A program made the position numbers and the translations under genes. A stretch of DNA of 64,000 nucleotides, taken from the NCBI GenBank assembly GCA_001574975.1, contig KQ965807.1, positions 135,425 to 199,424 on the forward strand, given 5' to 3'. Source of the DNA: Gonapodya prolifera JEL478 (Eukaryota > Monoblepharomycota > Monoblepharidomycetes > Monoblepharidales > Gonapodyaceae). Shown in pieces: positions 21,460 to 33,443 of the stretch; position 1 is the first letter of the stretch, and every line of letters starts with the position of its first letter. The notes beneath the pieces are model-generated. The model did no database searches. It saw only the letters and a program-made list of their open reading frames with translations, and was not told the DNA's origin.

Positions 21460-24400
21460 ATGCTGAATCCGATGCTCAGTGACAGCAGCACACGCAGCAC
21501 ACGCAGCAGCCAAGTCTCGGACGGATACGTGCTCGTGGACATCGAGGACATCGCCGGAGGGGTGCCTGCGTCAGAAAGGGGACAAATACCAAACCAACTC
21601 TCGACAACCCACCCTGAAAGCAACGCTATTGGCGCACGCCCAACGCTGACGGCGTCGAAACTCGGTCAATACTTTGTGTTTCACTGGTACGCGAGCCCCT
21701 TGCTTCTGTGACTACGGTACAATGTATAACGTGTTTCGCAAGTGATCTTTTCCTCAATCGATCCGCGCATCCAGAGTATTTATTCGATGACAAAAAAGTT
21801 GAGATCGGCGCGATTGCGAGATCGCGCATCGGGCGTGGTACGTCAATTCAATTTTCCGCCAATCCTTCTTCAACATGCAACTCACTTTGGCACATTCAAC
21901 AAGGTTTCACGCACGAAGCAAACATTTTCAATCGTCTTCGCGAGCTTGGACTTCTTCTGGACCTTCGCGGAACCTCTGACCACGTCTCCGCCATCGTTGC
22001 CGAACTTCGCACCACGAGCCGCGAAGAGTTTTACATTTGCGGACTCGAGTTTCCCGGAGAAGGCCTTTTTGACCATGATTATGGGAAGAAATGGGGGCCC
22101 CTTGCCCCAGTCAGATTCGGCACCGTTAAACCAGACTTGGTGAAGTTCGAAATCACAGAAACTGAGGGAGAAAAGACGGCACGGTGGTGGGTCATTGACG
22201 CAAAAGCTTCCTCCAAAGGTAAGCGAAAAGCTAAATTCCTTCCTGGTCATTGCATTCACCTCAATTTTCTACCCTCGCCCTGAACAGCCAAACTCTCCCA
22301 CTTCGCTCAAATCACATTCTACACACTCGCCCTCCGCCGGCTCTTCCGCTCACACGCAGCTTCTCTCCCCACACGTTTCCAAGACACGGGACACGGGGGC
22401 GTATGGCTTCCCGACGACGGCATCCAAACATGGATAGGCCCACTCGCCACGGACGGATACGTGCCAGGACTAAAGACGTTCCCCTTGACGCTCGTAGAGC
22501 CCATGATCACGCAGCTCCTGTTTGAGAGGATTCCAGAAGTGGTCTTGGCGCACGAAGAGTCTGTCAAGTGGCAGTTGAAGCCAAGTTGCGGGTTGGTTCC
22601 TTTTTTCCGTCGGAGACCTCCATCCCCGTCTAACGCGGAACTTTCCAGCTCCTGCCCCTACCTCGAAGTCTGCGAACGAAACGCACTCACCGACCAGATC
22701 CTAACCTCCATACCCGACCTCTCCACCAACGACGTAACCACCCTGCGCCGTATCCTCGCCCGCATCCCCGCCACCGCCGGATCCGAAGTTGAACGCCTCG
22801 CTGCCCTCCTGAACGAGCCCACCGCATCAACGTATCTTAACATGGAAGGATCGACCACCTTCGCGAGAGTCGGTCGCGTGCTCCGTCTCGAAGAGCAAGA
22901 GCAAGAAAAGCACCTGGACTCGACGTCGACATCATTTTCCTCCCCCGTTCTCGCCGCCGTTCTGACTCGCCACCCGACACCGATCAAGCGGCACTCCCTG
23001 CTTCTTCCCACTTCCAAAGCCGAAGACGTGGCGATATACATGACCGCGCTCAGTAATCCAGCCACGGGTCGTCTTGCCGGGTGGGCGGGGCGAGTCGTTC
23101 GGAATGGTGCCGACGTCTCCTCCTCGGGGAAGTCCGAGACGTCATTGGTGGATTGGTTTGGAGCGCTGATGGCCAGTTTACAAACGGAACGGAGGGCGCA
23201 GTCAACGCCTCTCCGCTTGACTGTGTATGTCGCCGAAGAGACCGAATGGAACGACCTCGTGAACGCCGTCGTCAGGGAAGCACTCGCACCCCGCACCGAT
23301 AGCGCCAGCGGGGCGGAAGACGAGGATCGAGCCGACCCCGTGCGCCTGTGTCTCGCGATTCTCGTGGGTGACTCACGCTTGCTCGCCACGTCCGTCCAGC
23401 CTGATCTGCTTGGGAACTTGGTCGATACGGGCAAAATGAGCAAGACGCAGTTGGCGAATCTGGCCCGCGTTGTGGGCGTGGATGAAGGCACGAAGAGTTT
23501 TGACGGGCGTGGGTGGACAAAGGACACGTTGGCCAAAGCGATTAGGGGTAGGGTCGGAGAAGGCACCGCGAGCGTGGGCGCGGGCGCGACAGAGGTGACG
23601 ACGGCGCGTGTGGTCGTGGTCAGTGAGGTGGCGAGGGAGGTTGTGGCGTGGCCTGGACCTGGGTGGGTTGATTTGGAGAGGCTTGTGGAGTGGACAGGCG
23701 TGGGGAGAGATTTTGGATCTGGAGACGTTGGAATCGGACTGGACCAGGCGCTGGAGTATTTTGAGACTGGAGATAACACGAAGCTTTCCGAGATTTTGCA
23801 GCGGCGGTGTGGAGCTGCTTTTGCCGTCCTGGGGACGATTCGACGCCTCGTACCTCCCAATCTCCTGTCCTTACCTGCTCCGGATTTTTATGTCTCATTT
23901 TTGGATGTTGTGCGCACGCCGTCGCTGCGAAAACTCGCCTTCATGAACCAACTGGAACGATCCATACGCGTTCTCGCTTTACGGAAAGGGCGCGCCGCTG
24001 CGGCGGGGCGGTGGGATGGCGGAAGAAAGATTGAGCTCGAGTGCATTGCGTACCGTAAAGTGCCTGGCGACGATATGAAGGTTGAGTACATTTTTGCGGT
24101 GCTCGAAGGGTTGGAGTTCATCGAAGTGGACCAAGCTCGGCTTGGGAAGTGGCTTCTTGTTCGGGACGACCCTACTGAAGACGTTCCAGTTGAAATGCGG
24201 TTTGAAGATTTCAAGTGGTTCGGTGTGCCTGTCATGCCCAAGAGCTGGAATGACGAGGTAGACCAGGCAACTTTGACGCGAATAACATTTGCCAACATCG
24301 TCGAGATGAAAGAAGGCTGGACGCATCGGTGGAGTGATAAGGGTAGCGGTCGTCTCCGAGAGATCCAAGACGATAGAGTGTGTGTTGTTCTGGACCTTCC

Positions 24401-26737
24401 TTACAAGCGACGGTTCTGCGATGTGCCAATCGGGAAAGGAAAGGCCCTGTTCCGTCTCGTGGAGCGATTTACGGATTTCAACTTGCGCAAGGTAATGGCA
24501 AGCATTGTCGATACGGAACTTGAAGCTGCTGGACGCCAGGCGCGGAACGAGGCGGCGCCGATATTTCTTCGGCTGTTGGAAGACCCGAACGCGACCGGTC
24601 TTGCGAGCCCGGTTGATGTCGCAGTGGTTCACGAAGACATTGATAACTTTGATCGCACGTCTACGTTCTATAATGTGCAATGGGCCTTGCGTGGGAGTGA
24701 GCTTGGAAAAGAAGCGGTTAGGTTTCGGCAGAGCCAGGCTCGAGCATTCAGAGCAATTCTTCGGAATAAAGTTACAATTGTTTGGTGAGGATCGCTGTTC
24801 TTTTTTGACGTATTTTAAGTCTTTCGACGTAATTGTTATGCTGATGTCACTTTTAATGCTTAGGGGTCCACCTGGTGAGTAATATAATCGGCTTATACCT
24901 CCCTGTACTTCCAGATTTGAATCTTGCCTCAATCTAGGCTCGGGGAAGACCCATACTCTCGCTCTATCTATGCTGAGGCTTATCGAACTTTGCTTTTTAC
25001 GCTCGAACAGGAAAGGTTGCCGAGTCCTCATGACGGCCTTCACAAATGCTGCAGTGGACACTTTTGCTCGAAAATTTAATGAGCTGCTTCGTCTCTTAAA
25101 GCAGCTGAAGTCACTTGCTGGAGATGCGTGGCAGAACTCGGGGTGGTTGGACGATCTCGGTGAGGTTACACTTCTCCGGGAGACCAATGTCGAAGAGTCA
25201 CCGGAGGGGGGAGAAGGGGAGGAGGGTCAAGAAAGAAACACCGACAGTGGCTCAAGGAGACCGACTACTTCATCGAGCCGCAGACTCCCACCCCTGCCGA
25301 GAGCCAAATATGGGATCTGGGCAGGAACCGTATGGATGATTCAAAAGTAAGTGACGCAATCTATTTTCTCCTCTTTTTTTTTTTACAAGCTGATACATGT
25401 AATTGTGAAGATGGCTCGCAAAAACATCAGACAAACTTCTTCCCTCTCTGTGCTCCTTCAACATACTTCTCATTGATGAAGGCTCCCAACTTCCTGTCGC
25501 CGAAGCGTCTATTCCTACGCGATTGCTTCTTGAAAACGACCATCGTATTGTTGTTGCTGGCGATCATCTTCAACTTGCGCCGGTTTTGAGTGGTAAATAC
25601 CCCGCGCCTTCGCCCTCGCAACCACGACTCTATGGATCCATCATGGAATGTCTCATGAGAGACTCCAGGAATCAGTCTTTCTCGGTAGCCGAAGTGTTGC
25701 CCCAAAACTCGAAGCGGATGCTTTTATCAGCGTCCGACAGAGATCGGAACCCGAAGAGCGTTTTACCATTTGAAAGCAGCTCATCATTTGGACCGCTGAC
25801 ATTCCAGTTGAGCGGTGAGTCACTGTTCGCGCTTGTTTGAATTGAATCACGGGCTGATGGTGCTTCTCAGAGAATTTTCGAATGACGTCTGACTTATGCG
25901 CATTCATTCAACGGATTTACGATGCACCGTTCGAACCCTTCGAAGTTCCTGCTCCTGCGCTGTCACGAAAAACCCTTAAGGATCCCCCACAACACCGTGC
26001 CGAGGCTCTTTTAGATCAGATTTTCGAGAAGCCGGTGAAATCTCTCGTAACTGTCCGGGTGAAATGGAGACAATCAGTGGACCCCGCTACGTTACCTTAC
26101 GAATCACATGTTACAGAGGAAGCAGTTCTCGTTTTGTCACTTGTTCGCGGACTACGAGCTGACTTCCCCAAAGAGCGAATTTTTGTTGTAACTCCCCATC
26201 GCATTCAAAGGGCCGCTATCAAGGAAATGCTTGGTGGTGATACAGATGACTTGATGCGAATAGATACTGTGGAAAGAATGCAAGGAGACGAAGCTGATAT
26301 AGTTGTTGTCTGTTATGTAAGTGCTGCGAGGAGGAGGTTGTGTTTGTTGGCGTGAATATTGATGAGAATCCGCGAAACAGGGGTTCACCACATACGCAGC
26401 ACATTCCGGATACTCTTCTGTTTCTGATGGGGAGCTTGAGTTCATATTTCAGAGGAACCGTTTGAACGTCGCTCTCTCCAGGGCCAAATCGCTTTGCATT
26501 TTTATCGTTGCTGATGAGCTGTTTCGACGAGGTCCTCCCTTCAGCGTGATAGCTTCCTCAGAAAGAAGTGACGCGTGGATGTTCATGAGCGCGTTTGTCG
26601 ACCGTAGTCGTCAAGTTGAATGGACGGCTGGTCGTTCATCGACAGGTGACAGTGATTCCGACGGAGGTTACAACTCTCAGGAGTATTCAAATAACTCCAG
26701 TCTGGATCGGGCATTTGCTGAACTGGTTCTGGAATAG
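21460..26737 (+). CDS. RecB/Dna2-like Fe-S nuclease fused to SF1 helicase
   Basis: Ten exons: 21460-21686, 21743-21837, 21904-22218, 22288-22591, 22649-24784, 24864-24874, 24938-25346, 25411-25814, 25871-26316 and 26381-26737; 1567 residues. An N-terminal PD-(D/E)XK nuclease shows FHCDLFLNRS, FTHEANIF, KPDLVKFE, WWVIDAKAS and HFAQITFYTLAL. The CGSCPYLEVCER cluster, together with the FHC cysteine, gives the four cysteines of a Cas4/Dna2/AddB-type iron-sulfur site. CGSC is created by removing a 57-base intron. The C-terminal helicase shows Walker A GPPGSGKTHTL, FTNAAVDTFA, the DEGSQLPVA box, GDHLQLAPV, RIDTVERMQGDEADIVVV and LNVALSRAKS. The layout resembles Dna2 and the bacterial TM0106-type RecB nuclease-helicases. 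The roughly 700 residues between nuclease and helicase match nothing I know. Walker A GPPG comes from an 11-base exon. A role in DNA or RNA end processing is inferred. Confidence 0.88.
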
Positions 26738-26857
26738 AAATGGCCTGATTGCTATGCTTGGTGTGCAAACATCTACAGTTGATCAGCGTTTATGTGGATA
26801 TTGTATGTTACATTTTTTGCAATATTAATGTTCAAAGCCCGTTTCAGTTTCCATCCA

Positions 26858-29800
26858 TCATTCTATAAACCGAACAGTTGTGCGCAAGACGGGCTTAAAC
26901 CTCATGCCAGTCTCATCCAGGTCGTATGACATATATGACAGTTCTTCGCGGGACTATAATATCGTGGAACGATCAGCGCTCCCCAACTGTGTCTTGATAC
27001 GTATCATAAAACTCACCAGTTGTAGTGCATCAGGTAAAACGACGTTTTCCATTCCGTCAATTCCTCTCACGGTTTCTGTGATGTCGAATTCCCCCAAGAC
27101 GGGATCCAAAACACCCTTTGCAAGAACAGGAACGGCTAGTCGCTTCTCCAGAACAAGTTCCAACTCTTTTGTCGTCACTGGTTTAGCCATTGGTGCCTTG
27201 ATTTCGTCTGCTATTTCTTCACCATGAACTTTGGCTTTCGCTCGTGATGGCCTAAGAGGAACAAGAAGTGCTCGCGAAAACTCAATACGTGTCTTCGCAC
27301 TCAAAGTCGCTCGAGAAGGTCCGGTATACTGCGGGTGGGTGGTGAACACCAATTCTGGCGTTTTTAAAACGTGATACGAGAGACGAAATAGGGTGGGTTC
27401 GAGATTTCAAAGAGACCAAGGCTGGATATCGGGGCGAACGCTGCTCTAGCGATCTTGTAAACACTAAACAAAATTCGTAAGGTTCACTTCCTTACCCCAA
27501 CCATGTAAGTCCATGAACACTCTTACCTTTCACATTTCCCAACCACTGCATAGAAGTCTGGAGCGACAATATATGTCTTTGAATTTTTCTGTGGTGGAAC
27601 GCGCCAGCACTGGTGGAGGAGCGACCTTCTTAGCTCCGCGAGTTGTCACATTCGGAGCTTTCTTAGACCTCGACAGTGTAGTGACCCGTGGCTCATAGGA
27701 AATGCCCTCTCGTTCGAGTTCCTCCCAGGCACGATCCAGCGCGATTGTAGTGAGGTATGGGAATAGTCGTTCTGCACCATTACGGAAGCCTTCGCCAAAC
27801 ATTTTATAGCCCTATATTTGCCAGGTGATAATCAACACTTCCGTGCACTCGTTTCTCCTCACGAAACATGCAAGATTTAGCAAACTCTCACATCTCTCAT
27901 TGCATCCTTCTCCATTGCTGTCGCCTCTCTGAAAGGTTTCAGATACCAGTCCCGTATTTTGGTGGGCCCTGCTTTGCGTGATATTGAGTTCTTGTACTTT
28001 GTCTCGAGTTGACGTGAGCTCTTCGTGGGCAAATACAGAGCTCTGACCTCCGCAAATCGATTGGGTCCCAATGTCGATAACGCTTGAGCAAGAAGTTCCT
28101 CTTCTTCCGGAATAAAACGTGTCCGGGTGGCGGTCGTGGATGTCGGTGGGTTTGCTCGAATAGTTTCTGATGGAAAGAAGGAGCGTTGCAGCATCCTGTG
28201 ACTTGTTTAAAGACATTACGATGAACTCACTTTTTGACATCTCAAATGTCTTCTCCTTCTTCGTCGACATATCCGCGTTCCTTGATCTTTCAACCTCGCC
28301 CTCGACCAACACATTCTCATTTGCGACTCTTTCCACATCCACATGGAACGTAACCTCCCCGTATGTTTCAACACCCCAAATCCTGTCTTTGGCCATATCA
28401 TTCCACCTTCCTTCCCACCACATCCGATCTTCCTCCTCTCGGCCATCCTTGCGCAACACCTCAGTGTGCACAATAGAGGCGTACTCTCCGTATTGAGGAC
28501 GGAGTTGGGCCAGTTGGTCGAGACTGAATATGCCGGCTGGACCTCGAGCAGTCCATTGTGGAGACTTGTTGTCCACGACGGAAGAATCAAAGGGAGCGGC
28601 GGGAGAAGCACAATCCTCGAGGAGGTTCGCAAGCTCGGAAACTGGGGAGGGAAGCGGGGGCGATTTCAACATGCCGCCCAGAGGAAGTCAGCACTCCATC
28701 TTAACTCACCTCTGATCGGCTCCATTAATTTCCAGTCCTCATCCCCCTCCTCCACCTGGCCCTTGACTGGCATATACTCTCCACCATCGTCCCCCGCCTC
28801 GCCCAGCAGGTCCAGTGGATCCGACGTGTCCCCACCCAGTGAATCCAAAAATCTCAAGTACCGGAGCCGGTCTAGGTCGATTGCGGGATCGCCGCTACCT
28901 GACTCCCCTTCGTTCATCTCCCCGAGTGCTGATAGTACCGCGGCCTGTAGGGCTTCGTCGAGGCCGTCGAGTGACACGTTTGTGAGATCAAGATGGCGCC
29001 GAGTGCGGCCGGAAGGTGGGGCCGGGTCATGCAGGACCTTCGAAAGAGAGAATATTGTAGAAATCCACGAGCATTAGCGGGATTTGACGCATGATCTTAC
29101 CTGGGAGAGCTCTCGAGATACTCCAGCGGCGATGTTTCCAGCTGACGCGATTAAGGCGTTCACTTCCGCTTCGAGAGAACTGCGAGTCACAGTCAGCCCA
29201 CCTTCCCCTAGGAACAATTCTCTACGCCACTCACGTTTCACTTCTTGTCTCTTCATCCTCACCGCCAACGTCCGCCCCTTCCTCCATGTCACCCTCATCC
29301 TCGTTCTCCTCGTCCGCTTCGTCGACGTCATCTGAACCCTCCGATCCAGGACCCCATTTTGGGTCCAACTCGCTCGATCCGACTTCGGTCTTGACAGCGA
29401 CAGACGAGGCACGTTTCAATGTCGAGCTCGGCTCCACCGGCGCCGCGCTATCGGCGTCTGCTTCAGGGGACGCAACGAATTTGGGCAGGAGGAATCCCTC
29501 CTTTTTGACACGTGATTTAACCCTCTTGCTCCCTTTTGCTTTGACGCCGGTGCCACGGGTCCCCGTCGCCCTTCTCTTGCATAGTTCCGGTGTTGCAGGT
29601 CTTCGTCGCTTCTCAGGACTTTCCCCCGCAAGAGCCCCCGCAGCCGCCATCAATGCACCACCAAGTGGCTTGAGTGCATCACCGCTGCTGTTTTTTCTGA
29701 CAGGGGGGCCTTCCAACCCCCAGGTTCGAAACCCGACAGGGTCCTCCGCATTGTAGAGTCTCCTTGCCGGCTTTTCGTCGGGTGACGCAAGTCCCAGATC

Positions 29801-31146
29801 CGAAACGAGCTCGTGCAGATTCTTTGTGCCCGGGCGAAGTGGGCTGATACCCGACATAGCGGCAAGGGGGTCGGACAGGAGGTCAGGGTCGAGGAGGGAG
29901 TCTGGTGCGATAGACCCGGACAGATTTGCTGATTCGGTGGGTAAAAAGCTCGTAATTGAATCTCCGAGGGAAAAATCATCAGCGTTGGAGACGACGAGAG
30001 CAGGTTCGGACAAGAGGGAGGCTGCAATTTTTCGGCGCCGTGGTTTCTTGAGAGCCGGTCCTTGCAGGTCAGCCGATACTGTTGGTTCGAGGTTTCTGTG
30101 CTGCATTGATGCGTGCGTACGTTTTCGCGGTGAGCGACGGAGTGGAGGGAATGATTCGCTTGTCGCTGGTTCTTGAGAGAGGGAGGCCTGCTCGGAGTCC
30201 ACGGTAGGCATACGGAGGAAGGAATCAAAGGAAAAAATATCGTCCACGAGCTGCAATTGGGTATTGGATGTGGGAATGTTGAAGTCAAGGCCGAAAGGAA
30301 GTGGTTCCAGAATTAAATCCAGGGATGAATCGAGGAATAGATCCTCCGAAGTAGGAAAGAGTGTGGTGGACGAGCGGGCTGATGCGACAAACGGTTTTCG
30401 TGGAATAGACCGGTGGAAGCGTGGAGAGCGACGGGGGGTTGAAGGCGAACAACGGGCGATAGACTCTAGCTTAACTGTTGCTGTCGAGGAGGATGATCCT
30501 GAGGAGGAAGGCCCAGAAAACAGCTTGCTTTTGGAAGCCGTAGGAACGTTGGATTGGCGTGGTGTCTTGGTGGGTGTGACAGGAGGAGCAGATAGAGGGG
30601 GTTTTCCTGTTGCGCTGAAGTCGATGGTTGGAGAGCTGTTGATGTTCTTCTCCGCGAGCTTCTCTCGGGGCTTTTTCTGGCGGGACTTCTCCACACCAGA
30701 AGCTACTTTCGTCCCTGTACGGGTCTCGGTGGATGTCGGAGTTGCACCTGCGGTTGAGTTTGAGATTATCCCAACGTCCCAACAGATCAAGAACGCAATT
30801 GTGAAATTCGCTGAAACTTCGTCTGACGCTTCTTCTACACCCATTCTAACGTCGCAAAGTGGTTTGAATGGTCCTCCAGACACGACCAGGACGACGTGCG
30901 GGAGAAACGGCGTTTCGGGTTTTGGGCGGGTTGTTTTGGAGCTGTGCGGACCGGCGGAGCAGGCTGCGGGAGATTCAGGCCAAACATAAAACTGGAGGCG
31001 TCTAAAGACATCAAAGGAGCTGAGGGAAACGCGGGTGGAAGAGGGGCGATCGGTTGTAAGCCCACAGTCACCACAAGAGCTTCGCACAAAGGAGCCCCCG
31101 CACCACCGATATACGCACTTGCTTCATTGCGAGGGCGGCGGGACAT
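26858..31146 (-). CDS. Large SANT/Myb-domain nuclear protein (GON-4-like?)
   Basis: A multi-exon gene of about 1200 residues, convergent with the helicase. The first 600 residues (frame about 31087-29231) are basic, Ser/Pro-rich and disordered, ending in an acidic run. Clear joins follow: RSET|SLEAEVNALIAS, ELSQ|VLHDPAPPSG and MEPIR|VSELANLLEDC. A SANT/Myb-like domain lies at about 28115-27950: RFIPEEEELLAQALSTLG, then FAEVRALYLPTKSSRQLETK and KNSISRKAG. It continues GYKMFGEGFRNGAERLFPYL and YTGPSRATLSAKTRIEFSRA. A last exon probably reads ELSYMSYDLDETGMRFKPVL and stops at 26858. An acidic, disordered front and a late SANT domain recall GON4L/YARP-type transcription regulators, but the resemblance is weak. 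The start (ATG at 31146) and the first intron are uncertain. Confidence 0.62.
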
Positions 31147-31462
31147 TCAATGATTCGGTGGACTTGAGTGAAATCTGCCCGAATCAAGACAGATTCATTC
31201 CCGCTCATGTATGAATTCAGACCAAAGCAAAGCATCGCATCGGGCACCTCCCTTTGATATGCGCGGATTTCTATTCTCTAGGCTGATCAGGTGAAGCCTA
31301 AGGTACAGCAAATATCTCTATTTATTACGGATTCCATTTTCTACACAGGAGACGACCCCTGAACAACTGGCCCAGTGTGGAAGGTCTCGTCGTGCAGGCC
31401 GAAAAAGACGCAGACCTAGTGTTATGTGCTAAGGCTTTGTTTTCTGAAGGGGAACGTACGTT
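31147..31462. other. Intergenic, nothing recognised
   Basis: Short region between the SANT gene's start and the end of the Cache-like locus; presumed promoter of the former. Confidence 0.4.
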
Positions 31463-32720
31463 TTAAGTATCCATACCCCTCCACAAAATTTCAAGGTCAC
31501 TGTCAACACCACACGTACGTTTCACGGCATTGGCGAACACCAAGAGCATTTCGCCAAATCGTTCTTGGAGGACTCGAACATCAGATATGACGGTCCGCGC
31601 TTGGGAGTTCTGGCTCAAGGTTTTATCTTTGACTGTGGAGAAGTCAAACTTCGTAGCTGTCGAGTTCGAGTATCCAGCAGGATGATATGAGTACGACCAC
31701 AAAACTGAAGAGGTTGACACGCCCCTGAGCAATCAAGTAACTAACTTTTGGCCATCACTTGAAGCATGTAGTGGAATGGTCGCAAGATAGCCATTTCTGT
31801 CAATATCGCGCTCAAGGCACTCATAACGATCACAACAATTGCAGCTTTGTGCAAGTGATTATGTTTTGTTCCCTGAGATCTAACACAGATATTCAAAATC
31901 ACTCACAGATACTGATGATGTTCCCATTTGTTGCGCTCAAATCGTCTGAGAGCTTAGCTTGCTCAGTAAGTGGCTGGAGTGATATGCAAGCGACAAAATG
32001 AGCGCTCCCGGGGCCGCCGCAGAAACAAAACAGTTTCCTCCACCCACAGCTCTGCTGACAATGATCCACTTGAACTTGGCACGTTTATAACTTGTGACTT
32101 GGAAGCAATAACCGCTTTTGCGAAATTTGCGTCAGCAAAGTTGCTGGAGGACAGAGTTGATTGAATGGGTCAAACGATGTCGCATAAGTGAGCGATATTA
32201 TGGCTCGCAAACCTTGAAAGATTGAATCCACAATACGACAGAACTTTAGAAGCCGATATGTTTGTAAGAGGTTAGTCGGTGATGGAGAAGTCCCAGATTG
32301 TTTTCAAAGCCCAGTTGTTGGAAGCATCTTTGTAGATAAATGGCTGGGTTCGGCGTTAGATAGCGACAACCACCTCAGCAATACTAACGTCACCCAACTC
32401 ACTGATAGACCTGCTCTTGTGTTTAATCCCGACATTCCCAGCACCTCGCCCGTCGGGGCTATGATGTAGAAAAGACTATTTGCCGTTGCGGCCGCCTTCA
32501 ATTGATCCAGTTGTGACGATAATTCTGCCGCGGCGAAGAGGATGGCTGCCCCAGGAACAAAATTGCCTTGACCGTCCCAGATGGGAAATGAGAGGTACTG
32601 GGTGAGAATAACTGGGACGGCGGCATTTCCAACGCCGAGCATCTGGTTCGAAATGGAGATGGTGTTAGGAGGCGCGCGATCAACAACGGACCACCAAGGG
32701 CGTTTCCATCCCTGAAAGCC
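31463..32720 (-). pseudogene. Cache-type membrane sensor, fragmentary
   Basis: Pieces in order on the minus strand: WWSVVDRAPPNTISISNQML, then VILTQYLSFPIWDGQGNFVP and SLFYIIAPTGEVLGMSGLN (about 32710-32390). These read like an extracellular dCache sensory domain with its WDGQG turn and APTGEVL strand. After a GTGAGT donor, NNWALKTIWDFSITD follows. Next come FKWIIVSRA (about 32080), a hydrophobic helix AAIVVIVMSALSAILTEMAI (about 31840-31780), and a cytosolic tail RVLQERFGEMLLVFANAVKR that ends at 31463. In chytrids I associate this pattern with receptor-type nucleotide cyclases, but no cyclase domain follows here. Frames do not join cleanly around 32000-32300, so it is probably a decayed or truncated receptor. 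Confidence 0.5.
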
Positions 32721-33443
32721 ATGCGGTGTCTGTTTGTGTGCAAAGAAATTCGGGAAATTGGCTTCGTTTCTTGTTCAGAGCGCTCCGCCCATAAAATGAC
32801 CACTCGATTTCTCGTTATGAAATAAACCCCCTCTCTCAATGATTCTCTCCCACGGCTGCAGCACCGCACCGCCCACTTCTCCTCAACTAGGGCAAGGTCT
32901 TCCCCGTGCATCGTAGGTCTCACTTCCATCCGCTCCGCTCGCGCGTGCGTCCTCGCTCACCATCGACCCACATCCCCCCTCCCATCCCGTCCAGCTTCCG
33001 GCTTGGTTGCGGCTCACGCCGCGACCTGGATACCCCCGTGGTGCGACCGACCATCGCACATTAACGAAGCGGGGCTAGAACGAGGTTCTCTTGGAGCATG
33101 CGCGGAGGCGGACCACACAAGGCGGACGCCTTCTTTTCCCTTATTGTCTCTCCGAAGATTGTTGGCATGGACCGCGTTGAGTAATAGTAAGTTGATGTGT
33201 TGACGCCGAGGGATGACTTTGGCGGGGCAAATCTCACATGATCCCATGCAGTCGTCTGGGTTTTCGCTAAACACGGCCAGGCGATTAAAGTGGCAATCCC
33301 GCCATGTGATTACGCGGTCAAGAGGCGAGAAATGCAAAGTCAATCCAACTTTCCCCACAAGAGCTATCACATAAATGACGCGACTTCATCAATGTCCAAT
33401 GAATGTGTCTCGAGCCGCTAGTGACCCAAAAAAGACCCTGGCG
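32721..33443. other. Intergenic, nothing firm
   Basis: Open frames here have no recognisable motif. Any N-terminal exons of the Cache-like locus would lie in its left part (towards 32930), but I could not identify them. Confidence 0.4.

Noticed and set aside
22658-23860. 400-codon minus-strand frame opposite the nuclease-helicase
   Set aside because: Shadow of exon 5; composition is low-complexity Ser/Arg/Thr and no splice logic supports it.
29720-29740. GGTTCGAAACC, resembling a tRNA B box
   Set aside because: Lies within a coding exon of the SANT gene; no A box or cloverleaf around it.
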